From CAWDXG01 sp963822115 (GTDB taxonomy: Bacteria; Myxococcota_A; Polyangia; Polyangiales; Polyangiaceae), in the NCBI GenBank assembly GCA_963822115.1, contig CAWGGM010000012.1, forward strand, positions 248,001 to 312,000: a DNA stretch of 64,000 bases, read 5' to 3'. A program made the translations under genes and the position numbers. The notes beneath the pieces are model-generated. The model was given only the letters and a program-made list of their open reading frames with translations, ran no database searches and was not told the origin of the DNA. This document shows, in pieces, positions 27,752 through 37,029 of the stretch (positions are counted from its first letter, which is position 1; each line of letters opens with the position of its first letter).

Positions 27752-28698
27752 GGATGAAGCATTCATGTCGCGCGCTGGCAGCCGGCGCGCTCGTCGCACT
27801 GGCCACGACACTGGTCCACGCGCCCGAAGCCAAGGCCGCCGGCGTCGTGGTCGACGCCCACCACGCGCTGGCGCCGAAGGCAGCCCACAAGCTCGACATC
27901 GCCATCGCCAGAGCGCGGGTCAGGTATCCCGACGCTTTCAAGAAGGTGGCGGCGCTTCCCGCGCTGGCAGCGCGCCTCGAGCACCGCCGCCGTGGGCGTG
28001 CGATCGTGCTTTCGCCCTATCTCAAGGCGCTGGGCAAGCCGGCCCTGTTCCCGATGCTCGAGATGCTGGCCGTCGACGGGCCCACGCGGGGCTCGCTCTC
28101 GAAGCGCACCTGGCGGGATCTCAGAGCAAACGTGATTGAAGCCGTCGGCATGCTGCGCGACGCCCGGGCGGAGCCGGTGCTCCGGAGCATTGTCGACCAC
28201 AACAACGAACCGGCCATCGTGCGGGCTGCGGCCGTCGCGCTCGGACGGCTCGGCGACGACGCTTCAGCGGCGCATCTGGTCCAGCTGGCGACAACGCCGG
28301 GGCCGAAGCAGGACGCGGTCATCTCGGGGCTCGGCGAATGCCGGCGTCTGGTCGCCGCGCGCGCTCTGGCGCAGCTCTCGACCACGAGCAGCGGTTCGCG
28401 TGAGTTCAGCGTCATCCGCCAGCTGGGCAACGTCGGCAATTCCTGGGCGTGGCAGACGCCAGCCGTTTCGAAGAGCGGCGAAGGTGCCGCGGTGCGCCGC
28501 ACAGCGGCGCGCGCGCTGGTCGCGGCGTTCGTGCAGCAGAGCGGCGAGCTACGCAAGAAGGCCGTCACCGAGATCCTGCTGGTCGATGACCCGTCCACGC
28601 CGGCCCTGATCGCCGCCGCGCGCAGCGGAGCCTCCACTGCCCTGCGCGCCGCGCTCGACGATCTCGCCCAGCGCTTCGCGCACAATCCGCTGCACTGA
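27748..28698 (+). CDS. Secreted HEAT-repeat protein, coupled to the PAD gene
   Basis: A 316-residue protein with a signal peptide (MRMKHSCRAL to PEAKAA) and HEAT-like helical repeats, for example NVIEAVGMLRDARAEPVLRS, PAIVRAAAVALGRLGDDA and GEGAAVRRTAARALVAAF. The ATG at 27748 overlaps the stop of the deiminase gene and is preceded by GGGAGA. The alternative TTG five codons upstream is less likely. HEAT repeats are protein-interaction scaffolds; coupling suggests a partner or substrate adaptor for the exported deiminase, which is inference. One base separates its stop from the convergent ilvD stop. Confidence 0.8.
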   Translation: MRMKHSCRALAAGALVALATTLVHAPEAKAAGVVVDAHHALAPKAAHKLDIAIARARVRYPDAFKKVAALPALAARLEHRRRGRAIVLSPYLKALGKPALFPMLEMLAVDGPTRGSLSKRTWRDLRANVIEAVGMLRDARAEPVLRSIVDHNNEPAIVRAAAVALGRLGDDASAAHLVQLATTPGPKQDAVISGLGECRRLVAARALAQLSTTSSGSREFSVIRQLGNVGNSWAWQTPAVSKSGEGAAVRRTAARALVAAFVQQSGELRKKAVTEILLVDDPSTPALIAAARSGASTALRAALDDLAQRFAHNPLH

Positions 28699-28699
28699 G

Positions 28700-30586
28700 T
28701 CAGCGCTCGCGCTTGTCGGCCAGGCGCTCCAGCGCGGAAATGTCGCGCGCTGCGCCGGTGGCGGCGCTGGTCGTCATCAGGGCGTAGGCTTTGAGCGCCT
28801 GCGAAACGACGCGGTCGCGCACGGGCTTCCACGCCCGGGCGCCGCTCGCGTCCATCGCCTTGCGACGCCGTTCGAGCTCCGCGTCGTCCACCAGCACGTC
28901 GATGCGCCGTGAGGGGATGTCGATGCGCACGCGATCCCCTTCCTGTACCAGCCCGATGTTGCCGCCTTCGGCGGCCTCCGGGGACACGTGCCCGATGCTG
29001 AGCCCCGAGGTCCCGCCGCTGAAACGGCCGTCGGTGACGAGCGCGCACGCCTTGCCCAGGCCTTTACCCTTGAGGAACGACGTCGGATACAGCATCTCCT
29101 GCATGCCCGGCCCGCCCTTCGGTCCCTCGTAGACGATGAACACGATGTCTCCGGGCCTTATCTGGTCGGCCAGGATCGCGTCGCACGCCGCTTCCTGCGA
29201 CACGAACACGCGCGCCGGCCCCTCGAAGCAGAGGATGCTGTCGTCGACGCCTGCCGTCTTCACGATGCTGCCATCCGCCGCGATATTCCCGTACAGGACC
29301 GCCAGCCCGCCGTCGGCGCTGTAGGCGTGCTCCACGCTGCGCACGGCCCCGCGCTCGCGGTCGAGATCGGCCTCGGCGAAGTACTTGTCCTGCGAGAACG
29401 CGACCTGCGTCGGAACGCCGCCGGGAGCAGCCAGGGCGCGCTTCTTCGCCGCGTCGCTGGCGGTACTGCGACGGATGTCGCTTTCGTCGATGGCTTCGCC
29501 CATCGTGCGCGCGTGGACGGTCCCCGCGTCGCGGTGGATGAGCCCGGCCCGGTCCAGCTCACCCAGGATGGTGAAGATGCCGCCCGCGCGGTGCACGTCC
29601 TCGACGTGGTAGTGCGACGAGGGCGCAACCTTGCAGATGTTCGGGATCCGCCTGGATAGCGCGTCGATGTGCTCCATGCGGAAATCCACGCCGGCCTCGC
29701 GCGCGATCGCCAGGATGTGCAGCACGGTGTTCGTCGAGCCGCCCATCGCGATGTCCAGCGCCATCGCGTTCTCGAAAGCGTCGAAGCTCGCGATACTGCG
29801 CGGCAGGACCGACGTGTCGCCCTCGAGGTAGCGCCGCCGGGCCATCTCCACGATGCGGCGCCCGGCCTGTTCGAACAGCTCCCAGCGCAGGGCGTGCGTG
29901 GCGAGCAGCGTGCCGTTGCCCGGCAGGCCCAGCCCGAGCGCCTCGTTCAGGCAGTTCATGCTGTTCGCCGTGAACATGCCCGAGCACGAACCACAGGTCG
30001 GGCACGCCGAGCGCTCGATGCGCGCGAGCTCCTCGTCGCTGACACTGTCGTCGCTGGAGGCGATCATCGAGTCGATCAGATCCAGCTTGCGCGCCAGGGG
30101 CTTGCCATCGCGATCATGCGTGCCGGCGAGCGTGCCGGCCTCCATCGGACCGCCCGAGACGAAGATCGTCGGAATGTCGAGCCGCATCGCGGCGATCAGC
30201 ATGCCAGGCGTGATCTTGTCACAGTTCGAAATGCACACCAGCGCGTCCGCGCAGTGGGCGTTGACCATGTACTCGACGCTGTCGGCGATGAGGTCGCGGC
30301 TGGGCAGCGAATAGAGCATCCCGCCGTGGCCCATGGCGATGCCGTCGTCGATCGCGATCGTGTTGAATTCGACGCCCCAGCCACCAGCTTCGTCGATGAC
30401 CTTCTTCACGCGCTGACCGACATCGTGCAGATGCACGTGGCCCGGCACGAACTGCGTGAAGCTGTTGGCAATGGCGACGATGGGCTTGTCGAAGTCGGCA
30501 TCCTTCATGCCGGTCGCGCGCCACAGCGCGCGCGCGCCCGCCATGTTGCGACCCTGGGTCGAGGTGCGGCTCCGGTATCCGGCCAT
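28700..30586 (-). CDS. ilvD: Dihydroxy-acid dehydratase
   Basis: Catalyses dehydration of 2,3-dihydroxy acids, the third common step of valine and isoleucine biosynthesis. At 628 residues it matches the long IlvD form. Iron-sulphur and active-site motifs are present: CISNCDKITPGM, CPTCGSCSGMFTANSMNCL, and DGRFSGGTSGLSIGHVSPEA near the C-terminus. The N-terminus MAGYRSRTSTQGRNMAGARALWRATG is typical. The ATG at 30586 lies nine bases after the stop of the upstream membrane-protein gene and has no Shine-Dalgarno sequence of its own, suggesting coupled translation. Other ilv genes are not in the window. Confidence 0.96.
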   Translation of the reverse strand: MAGYRSRTSTQGRNMAGARALWRATGMKDADFDKPIVAIANSFTQFVPGHVHLHDVGQRVKKVIDEAGGWGVEFNTIAIDDGIAMGHGGMLYSLPSRDLIADSVEYMVNAHCADALVCISNCDKITPGMLIAAMRLDIPTIFVSGGPMEAGTLAGTHDRDGKPLARKLDLIDSMIASSDDSVSDEELARIERSACPTCGSCSGMFTANSMNCLNEALGLGLPGNGTLLATHALRWELFEQAGRRIVEMARRRYLEGDTSVLPRSIASFDAFENAMALDIAMGGSTNTVLHILAIAREAGVDFRMEHIDALSRRIPNICKVAPSSHYHVEDVHRAGGIFTILGELDRAGLIHRDAGTVHARTMGEAIDESDIRRSTASDAAKKRALAAPGGVPTQVAFSQDKYFAEADLDRERGAVRSVEHAYSADGGLAVLYGNIAADGSIVKTAGVDDSILCFEGPARVFVSQEAACDAILADQIRPGDIVFIVYEGPKGGPGMQEMLYPTSFLKGKGLGKACALVTDGRFSGGTSGLSIGHVSPEAAEGGNIGLVQEGDRVRIDIPSRRIDVLVDDAELERRRKAMDASGARAWKPVRDRVVSQALKAYALMTTSAATGAARDISALERLADKRER

Positions 30587-30595
30587 GCGCGTAGG

Positions 30596-31240
30596 CTAGC
30601 GCACCGGCTGTCGGAACGCTGCCTCGCCTGCTCGCTCGACAAGCTCCCGCACGTCCTCGGCCAGCACGGACAGCGGCTCGCTGGGCTCGACGTGGCCGCG
30701 GATGACCGCGTCGCCCGTGCCACGCACGATGTATGCCCCCGGCCAGGCTGCGCCGCGGGCATCCGCACGCGCCCAGCGCCCGCCCCAGCTCCGGCAGTCG
30801 CCGAGACACCCCTCGATGCCGCGTCCGAACAGCACGATCCGGGCGCGCGCCTGGCGGATCACCAGGGCGCAGGCGTCCCGCCCCTCCAGCACCTCCGCGG
30901 TCAGGGGCTCCGCCCAGCGAATCACGCGGGCGCCGTCCGCGGAGACACCTTCGTGATCCACGACGAGGCGGTCCTGCGAGCTCAGGCTCAGGGCGTGTGC
31001 AACGATCATGGCGGGCAGAGCGCCGAATGACAGCAGCGCCGGCAGGCCTACGGCCAGCAGCAGCCGCGCGCCAGGCAGCGGGCTGTCCAGCGCGCCGCTG
31101 GCGACGACCAGGACAATGACGACCGCGCTCCACACGCCCCACGACAGGTACCCGCACAGCCGCCCGCGCCGTGTGAGGCTGCCGGTTTCGATCAGGATCT
31201 CCCGCGGCGCGAAAGCCTCGGGCCGGACGCGGTACGCCAT
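30596..31240 (-). CDS. Hypothetical membrane protein upstream of ilvD
   Basis: A 214-residue protein with two membrane helices (about 34-50 and 62-85) and a C-terminal cytoplasmic or periplasmic beta-rich domain with alternating charged strands. Two cysteines and a tryptophan cluster in CLGDCRSWGGRW. No family recognised. ATG at 31240. Only nine bases separate it from ilvD, so both are probably on one transcript, although nothing in the sequence links it to branched-chain amino acid synthesis. Confidence 0.65.
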   Translation of the reverse strand: MAYRVRPEAFAPREILIETGSLTRRGRLCGYLSWGVWSAVVIVLVVASGALDSPLPGARLLLAVGLPALLSFGALPAMIVAHALSLSSQDRLVVDHEGVSADGARVIRWAEPLTAEVLEGRDACALVIRQARARIVLFGRGIEGCLGDCRSWGGRWARADARGAAWPGAYIVRGTGDAVIRGHVEPSEPLSVLAEDVRELVERAGEAAFRQPVR

Positions 31241-31296
31241 GAAGCAAGTGTACGAACGCGTGCCGGCTCACGCACGGCCTGCGTGCCGGCTCGGCC

Positions 31297-32157
31297 TCAG
31301 CCGGCGCTGATCTCGATCCAGGTGGTGCGTGTGGCTCCGGGCTCCTGCACCAGGAGCCCCTCGCCGCTGTTGAGCGCATTGCCCGGAGAGGTCCACGGCT
31401 CGAGACACACGAAATCGCGACCGCGGAGCGTCCACACCACCCAGCGCTGGTAGTCCTGGCTGCCCCGCACGCGTACGTCGCCGCCGGGGCGCGAGAGAGC
31501 GCTGTCGCTCCTCTTGTGATCGAGCAGGTGCAGATCGACCTCTGACGCCGAAAGGTCGATGCCGTGGAGCTGGACCTCGGCCTTCTTCACATTGTCCCAG
31601 GCCCGCGCCGCCCCGGTGTCGATGCGCGTCGTCGCCTTGTCGGCCTCGGGCACGTGGAAGTACGGGTGGAACCCCAAGCCGAAGGGCATGGGGAAATGCC
31701 CCGGGTTGTGGAGCCGCTGCTCGATGTGGAGCGTCTTGCCCGAAAGCGAGATGCGATGCTCCAGGTCGAACTCCCATGGCCACATGCCGTGCGTGTCCGC
31801 GTCCGAGACGAGCCTGAGCGTGCACACCGCAGCGTCGTCCGTCGCGGTGTGCCCGACGTGCCAGGGCATGTTGCGGGCGAAGCCGTGCTGTTTCAGCTCG
31901 CCGGAGTGGCCGAGGTAGTCCCAGCGGTCGCCTTCGAGCTTGCCCGGCGTGGGGAACAACACCGGAATCCCGCCGCGCACGTTCTTTGTCGGGTCGTGCA
32001 ACGTGGATTCGTCGAGGAACAGCACGTCGTTGTCGCCGACGCTGAAGCGTGTGATCAGTCCGCCCCGGTTGGGCGCGATCACGACGCGCGAGCCAGCGTC
32101 GGTGTCCTCGAGTGCGATCGATTCCAGCGGGTCGGGGAGCTCGTCTACGCGGAACAT
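31297..32157 (-). CDS. Aldose 1-epimerase (galactose mutarotase)-like protein
   Basis: A 286-residue protein of the galactose-mutarotase fold. It has LKQHGFARNMPW with the first catalytic-type His, FGLGFHPYFHV with the second His, and FVCLEPWTSPGNALN with the catalytic-type Glu. The layout matches aldose 1-epimerases and glucose-6-phosphate 1-epimerases, which interconvert anomers of sugars or sugar phosphates. It has no signal peptide. The substrate cannot be read from the sequence. It is separated by 56 bases from the membrane-protein gene that precedes ilvD. Confidence 0.85.
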   Translation of the reverse strand: MFRVDELPDPLESIALEDTDAGSRVVIAPNRGGLITRFSVGDNDVLFLDESTLHDPTKNVRGGIPVLFPTPGKLEGDRWDYLGHSGELKQHGFARNMPWHVGHTATDDAAVCTLRLVSDADTHGMWPWEFDLEHRISLSGKTLHIEQRLHNPGHFPMPFGLGFHPYFHVPEADKATTRIDTGAARAWDNVKKAEVQLHGIDLSASEVDLHLLDHKRSDSALSRPGGDVRVRGSQDYQRWVVWTLRGRDFVCLEPWTSPGNALNSGEGLLVQEPGATRTTWIEISAG

Positions 32158-32236
32158 GCTAGAATCATAGCCCCGCTGGACGGAATTTTCAGCCGCATCG
32201 CGCGACGACGCCCCAGGCGACCGCGGCGATCGCGGC

Positions 32237-33262
32237 CTAGCCGGAAAGTCGCCGCGCCAGGTGCTCCAGAGCCGGGGGATAGCGGTATTCGATAGCGCTG
32301 TGCGTCGCGTCGAACAGCTCGAACGCGACGTCCTTCACGCCGATGTACCCGAGAGCGCGTCGGAACGCCTCCGCGCCCAGGTCGAGGTAGAACTGGTCCC
32401 TGGTTCCGGCGTCGATGTAGATCGTCACGAGCGAGCGCAGCGCTTCAGCATACTGCGGAACCATGCGCACCGGATCCCACGCAAGCCAGCGCGCCCACAC
32501 CGCGTCGTCGAGCTGCCCGGTGAGCGGGTCGAACGGCAGCCGCACGCTGCCGTCCTTGTCGGCGGAATAGCAGGCCGCCATGCACCAGGTGTTGAGCAGC
32601 ACCGCGTCGCTGTCCCGGGACAGAGCAGGGCGGGCGCGGAAGTCCTCCCAGAAGCGATCGAACGATCCATCGTACTGGTCGCGCAACGCGCGCACCGCCT
32701 GCCGGAAGTCCGGCAGGTAGCAGGTCTCGAACAGCGCGTCGCCAGCGTGGGTGGCGAGCCCGCCCCACAGGTCGGGCCTGAGCATGGGCGTCACCATCGC
32801 GCCGTACCCGCCGCTCGACTTGCCGGCGATGCCACGATGCGTGCGGTCCGCGATCGTGCGGTAGTGCTCGTCCACCCACGGCACGACCTCGTCGCACAGA
32901 TAGCTGTGGTAGCGACCGGTACCGGGGGAGTCGAGAAACTGACTGCCCCCGATCCGCGTCCAGCAGTCGACCCAGACCACGATGCAGGGCGGCACGTCGT
33001 CGCGCGAGAACAGCTCGTCGACCAGCTCGGGCACGTTCTTGCGGAAGGGCGCGCGGTTGTTCCACATGTCCAGCTGCCCGGTGAGACCCTGGATCTGGTA
33101 GAGCGTCGGGTAGCGGCGTTCGGGATGGTCGTCGTAGCCGGGCGGCAGATAGACCCAGAGCGGGCGCTCGTGCGGATCGCCGAGCGGGTTATCCGCCAGC
33201 AGCCGACTGCAAAAAGTATGTTCGTCGAAACGTCCGCGGAGCTCGCTCGACCAGGGCCGCAT
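32237..33262 (-). CDS. Esterase D / enterochelin-esterase-like alpha/beta hydrolase
   Basis: A 341-residue protein of the PF00756 esterase type. It opens RPLWVYLPPGYDDHPERRYP and YPTLYQIQG, contains CIVVWVDC and the nucleophile elbow GIAGKSSGGYGAM (GKSSGG as GxSxG), and an acid/His region in IDAGTRDQFYLDLG and FELFDATHSAIEY near the C-terminus. Family members hydrolyse thioesters, siderophore esters or acetyl groups on polysaccharides. The ATG at 33262 was chosen; the frame upstream is low-complexity shadow sequence. No signal peptide. The next gene upstream (33303) is on the same strand 40 bases away. Confidence 0.82.
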   Translation of the reverse strand: MRPWSSELRGRFDEHTFCSRLLADNPLGDPHERPLWVYLPPGYDDHPERRYPTLYQIQGLTGQLDMWNNRAPFRKNVPELVDELFSRDDVPPCIVVWVDCWTRIGGSQFLDSPGTGRYHSYLCDEVVPWVDEHYRTIADRTHRGIAGKSSGGYGAMVTPMLRPDLWGGLATHAGDALFETCYLPDFRQAVRALRDQYDGSFDRFWEDFRARPALSRDSDAVLLNTWCMAACYSADKDGSVRLPFDPLTGQLDDAVWARWLAWDPVRMVPQYAEALRSLVTIYIDAGTRDQFYLDLGAEAFRRALGYIGVKDVAFELFDATHSAIEYRYPPALEHLARRLSG

Positions 33263-33302
33263 GCGGCGAGGGTACACCCGGAGCACCGGGCGCGCCGCAG
33301 CG

Positions 33303-33899
33303 TCACCAGGGCAGCCAGCCGATTCCGCAGATGACCGCAGCGATGCACGGCGCGAGGCCGATAGCCGACCCGATGACGTAGTCGCGCAGGCTGATGCTGG
33401 TGAAGGCCAACGCGTAGTCGAGCGGCGGCGAGATCCAGAGGAACAAGCGCAGAAGCACCACGCTGCGGATCGGATGCGTCTCGACTCCATCGAGCAGACG
33501 CCTGAGGAAACGCCAGCGCGGCTGCCAGGTGCGCTCGCGCTGCGTGCGGATGCCCCGTACGAGCAAGAACGGCGCCGTGACCGCCACGATCGCCGCGCCG
33601 TAGCTCAAGAAGTAGCCCACCACCCCGCCGTACGCCGCACGCGCTACGAAGACGAACAGCATGCCCGGCAGGTGCACCAGCTCGCCCAGCGTGAACGCGA
33701 GCACGAAGGCCGGCGCCGACCACGGCCCCCAGGACCTGACCCAGCCGCCGATCGCCGCCTGCGTCAGACGACCGGTGTAGGCCAGCCAGATGCCCGTGGC
33801 GATGCACGCGACCAGCACCAGCGCCAGCAGGATGCGGCGCACGCGCGCCAGCGCCACGCTACGCGCGTCGGCAACGGTGGTCGCGACGGCATCGCTCAT
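33303..33899 (-). CDS. TVP38/TMEM64-type membrane protein
   Basis: A 198-residue integral membrane protein with about five hydrophobic segments. The conserved region of the TVP38/DedA-like (VTT domain) family is visible as AFTLGELVHLPGMLFVFVARAAYGG, with RLFLWISPPLDYALAFTSISLRDY later. Relatives scramble or flip lipids, or are implicated in membrane homeostasis. ATG at 33899; a TTG four codons upstream is possible. It may be co-transcribed with the esterase gene. Confidence 0.8.
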   Translation of the reverse strand: MSDAVATTVADARSVALARVRRILLALVLVACIATGIWLAYTGRLTQAAIGGWVRSWGPWSAPAFVLAFTLGELVHLPGMLFVFVARAAYGGVVGYFLSYGAAIVAVTAPFLLVRGIRTQRERTWQPRWRFLRRLLDGVETHPIRSVVLLRLFLWISPPLDYALAFTSISLRDYVIGSAIGLAPCIAAVICGIGWLPW

Positions 33900-33975
33900 C
33901 GTGCATGTCAATTGTCCACGAACGGGTCCCTGTCAAGCAACCCCGGGCGCTCCCCGCCAAAGGCAGCGGGCCCGA

Positions 33976-35958
33976 TCAGCCTTCCAGCAGCGCATTGCGC
34001 ACCGCCGCCTGCGTTATCGGCAGGGTCCGGACGCGCGCGCCGCAGGCATCGAACACCGCATTGGCGACGGCTGCCGCCACCGGCACGCTCGGCGGCTCGC
34101 CCATGCCCGTCGAGGGTGCACTGCCGTCGCCGACGATCGCGACGTCGATGGCGTCGGGCGCGTCGGAGAACCTCGCGATCGGATAGTCAGCGAAGGATGC
34201 CGGCGCAACGCGGCCTTCGCGGTGACGGAGCTCCTCCATGAGCGTCCAGCTCGCGGCCTGCTGGATCGCGCCTTCTGCCTGGTTGACGGCGCCGTCGGGA
34301 TGCACGAGCCGTCCAGGGTCGACCGCGCACCAGACCCGAGCCAGCTTCACCCTGCCGCTCGGGGCGACAACGACCTCGGCGACCTCGGCGACGTAGGTGC
34401 CGTGATACAGCGTGCACGCGACGCCGAAGCCGCACCCCTTGTCGCGTGTCCGCTTCGCCCAGCCGCTCTGGTCCCGCACCGCTTCGAGCACACCACGCAG
34501 GCGTGCGTCATCGAGATGCGCGAGCCGGAGCTCGAACGGGTCGGTGTTGGTGTGCCGCGCGATCTCGTCCATGAACGACTCGATGGCGAATGTGTTCGGC
34601 GCGGCGGCCAGCGAACGGAAGGCCCCCGTCCTGACCCGCGCGCTCTGGATGTACAGGTGCGCTTCGACCGGCATGCGATACAGCGGCACGGCGTTGCGCC
34701 CCGAGGTTGCGATCACCACCTGGGGCGGCAACTCGCCGCCGCCGTAGGTGTGCGGATTGGTGTGCTCCTCGTAGTGCCAGGCGGCGATCCTGCCGCCGTC
34801 GATCACGGCGGCGATTTCGCCGGTGACCTCGGGACGGTAGGGGCTTCTTCGCATCTCCTCCGCGCGGGTCCACTGCACCAGCACGGGGCGGGCCACTGCG
34901 CGCGAGAGCCGTGCGGCTTCCACGGCCGCATCGCTGCCGCCGTTGCGCCCATAGGTCCCGCTCGACAACTGCGGGTGCACATGCACCCGCGCCGGCTCGA
35001 CGCCGCAGATCCCGGCAATCTCGTCGCGCAGCGGGAACGGACGCTGGGTCGCGACGTAGACGTCCGTGCCGTCCTGTCGCACGTCCACAACCGCAGCGCT
35101 CGTACCGATCGAGGCGTGTGCGATGTGCGGTACGACGTAGCGCGCGGACAGCTGCGCCTTTGCGGAGGAAAATGCCGCGCGGGCCTCCTCGTCGGCGCGG
35201 AGCTCGATGTGCTTCGGAGCCGGCGGCTCTCCCGGCAGCTCCCACTCGGCCTGGAGCGCGCGAACAGCGGCCAGCGCCTGCTCGTCGCGCTCCGCCACGA
35301 CCCCGGCAAATTCCCCGTCGTGGACCACGGCGACAACACCTGGCATGGCGCGGGCGGCCGTGTCGTCGAGCTTGACGAGCCGCGCACCGTCCACCGGTGG
35401 CGCGAGCGCGTGGCCGCGCAGCATGCCCGGCAGCCGCAGGTCCGCCGCAAAGCGCGCCGTGCCGGTAACGATAGCCCGCGCCTCGAGGCGCAACGGGGCG
35501 CGCTCGGTCGGCGCCGGCACGCGCGGCGCGATTTCCGGGGCTTCGCCCGCGATGGGTGCCTCGCGAACGAGCTCGGCATAGTCCGCGGATTGTCCGGCGG
35601 GCCCGCGGACACTGCCGTTGTCGAGCGGCAGTGCGGCACGCTCCACTCCGAAGCGCTCCGCTGCCCGATCCAGCAGCCGCTCGCGCACGAAGGCTGCAGC
35701 GCGGCGCAACGCCTTTCCGTCCATCGCCGTCGACATGCTGCCGAAGGTGCCCATGTCCCACGGCACCTCGTCCGTCTCGCCCAGCACAACGCGCACCCGC
35801 TCGAGCGGCACGGCCAGCTCCTCGGCGACGATCTTCGAGAAACCGGTGCGGATCCCCTGGCCGTACTCCACCTTGCCGGACAGCGCGACGATGGTCCCGT
35901 CGGGCTCGATGCGCACGCGCTGCTCGACGAGCACCGGCTTGTCGGCCCAGCGCATCAT
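33976..35958 (-). CDS. Molybdopterin hydroxylase large subunit (xanthine-dehydrogenase / IorB-like)
   Basis: A 660-residue molybdenum-cofactor subunit. The aldehyde-oxidase a/b hammerhead domain lies at about 165-265, and the Mo-binding domains follow, with YVATQRPF, YGRNGGSDAA, FRSLAAAPNTFAIESFMDEIA and the catalytic Glu motif GMGEPPSVPVAAAVANAVF near the C-terminus. The ATGs at 35958 and 35955 overlap the stop of the small-subunit gene. These enzymes hydroxylate N-heterocycles, aldehydes or purines. No FAD subunit is adjacent, so electrons probably pass to a cytochrome or azurin, as in isoquinoline 1-oxidoreductase (IorAB). No Mo-cofactor chaperone (XdhC) gene is present. Substrate unknown. 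Confidence 0.87.
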   Translation of the reverse strand: MMRWADKPVLVEQRVRIEPDGTIVALSGKVEYGQGIRTGFSKIVAEELAVPLERVRVVLGETDEVPWDMGTFGSMSTAMDGKALRRAAAFVRERLLDRAAERFGVERAALPLDNGSVRGPAGQSADYAELVREAPIAGEAPEIAPRVPAPTERAPLRLEARAIVTGTARFAADLRLPGMLRGHALAPPVDGARLVKLDDTAARAMPGVVAVVHDGEFAGVVAERDEQALAAVRALQAEWELPGEPPAPKHIELRADEEARAAFSSAKAQLSARYVVPHIAHASIGTSAAVVDVRQDGTDVYVATQRPFPLRDEIAGICGVEPARVHVHPQLSSGTYGRNGGSDAAVEAARLSRAVARPVLVQWTRAEEMRRSPYRPEVTGEIAAVIDGGRIAAWHYEEHTNPHTYGGGELPPQVVIATSGRNAVPLYRMPVEAHLYIQSARVRTGAFRSLAAAPNTFAIESFMDEIARHTNTDPFELRLAHLDDARLRGVLEAVRDQSGWAKRTRDKGCGFGVACTLYHGTYVAEVAEVVVAPSGRVKLARVWCAVDPGRLVHPDGAVNQAEGAIQQAASWTLMEELRHREGRVAPASFADYPIARFSDAPDAIDVAIVGDGSAPSTGMGEPPSVPVAAAVANAVFDACGARVRTLPITQAAVRNALLEG

Positions 35959-36410
35959 CGGCTGCCTGCCTTCTGCACGGCGCGGATCACGCGCTGGTAG
36001 ACACCGCAGCGACACAGGTGCGGCTGCAGCGCTTCGCGGATCTCCTCTTCCGACGGGTTCGGCGAGTGCTGGAGCAGCGCTGCAGCGGCGATCAGCATGC
36101 CGCTCGTGCAGTAGCCACACTGCATCGCGTCCTCGTCGATGAACGCCTGCTGCACCGGATGCAGCGTGTCGCCATCGGCCAGCCCCTCGACGGTGACGAT
36201 GCTCCGGTTCGCGGCGTCCTCGATGTCCAGCGTGCACGACGCCACAGCCCGCCCGTCGGCGAGCACGTAGCACGCGCCGCAATCGCCCTGCCCACACCCG
36301 AAGCGCGTGCCGACCAGTTCGAGCTCGTCGCGCAGCACGGAGAGCAGCGTGGTGCCGGGCGGAACATCGACGTCGACGGCGCGACCGTTCACTTCCAACG
36401 CGTAGCGCAT
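35955..36410 (-). CDS. Molybdenum hydroxylase 2Fe-2S small subunit
   Basis: A 151-residue ferredoxin-like protein with two iron-sulphur clusters. The first, plant-type cluster is FGCGQGDCGACYV with a further Cys in ASCTLDIED; the second is QCGYCTSGM and HLCRCGVYQRV. It transfers electrons from the Mo site of the large subunit, and matches IorA/CoxS-type subunits. The N-terminus MRYALEVNGRAVDVDVPPG is typical. ATG at 36410. It is transcribed before the large-subunit gene and overlaps it by four bases. Confidence 0.93.
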   Translation of the reverse strand: MRYALEVNGRAVDVDVPPGTTLLSVLRDELELVGTRFGCGQGDCGACYVLADGRAVASCTLDIEDAANRSIVTVEGLADGDTLHPVQQAFIDEDAMQCGYCTSGMLIAAAALLQHSPNPSEEEIREALQPHLCRCGVYQRVIRAVQKAGSR

Positions 36411-36532
36411 GCGGCGGAGGATACCCGCGTCACGGCGACTCCGCGAACACGCGAGAAATGTGCCGTGGACGCGGGAGCAGCAGCCACTCGCACAAGCGTT
36501 GTGCGCCGCGCCGACGGTGGCTACCCTGGGGT

Positions 36533-37027
36533 ATGGCCGAGACAGAAGGCAACGGCGCGGGATCGCTGGAAGATCACGGCGTGTCCGAAGCGGAAACCGC
36601 TCAGCCGGAGGTCGTGCCGCCCGCGGAACAGCGCCGTATCCTGCGAGTGCTGGCTCGCTTGACGGCCAACATCCGCAAGGCCCAGCTGGCGCGCCTCCAC
36701 AAGTCGCGGGAAGCCGTCTTCGAAAAGGCGCGCGAGATCCCCGACCGCATGCAGCAGCTCACCAACCAGGTGCGGTTGTTGCTCGACCTGGTGGACGACT
36801 ACCTGGCGGGGCGCTACCGCAAGGTGCGCTGGTACTCGCTCGCGATTGCGGTCGCCGCAGCGCTGTACTTCATCAGTCCCTCGGATCTCATCCCCGACAC
36901 CCTGCCGGGCATCGGACAGCTCGATGACCTCTTGATCATGGCGGTTGCACTACGCCTGCTCAGGAAGGAGCTGAACGCCTACGCACGCTCGAAGGGCCTC
37001 GACCCCGCCGACTACTTTGGGAACTAG
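36533..37027 (+). CDS. YkvA-like DUF1232 membrane protein
   Basis: A 164-residue protein. An acidic N-terminus and a predicted helical segment (residues 30-95, rich in Arg, Lys, Leu) precede a DUF1232 domain: RWYSLAIAVAAALYFISPSD, LIPDTLPGIGQLDDLLI, then ALRLLRKELNAY. That ISPxDLIPD...G..DD pattern defines the family, which is membrane-linked and uncharacterised. The ATG at 36533 follows GGGG. Its stop is two bases from the convergent NfeD-like gene's stop. Confidence 0.8.
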   Translation: MAETEGNGAGSLEDHGVSEAETAQPEVVPPAEQRRILRVLARLTANIRKAQLARLHKSREAVFEKAREIPDRMQQLTNQVRLLLDLVDDYLAGRYRKVRWYSLAIAVAAALYFISPSDLIPDTLPGIGQLDDLLIMAVALRLLRKELNAYARSKGLDPADYFGN

Positions 37028-37029
37028 GG

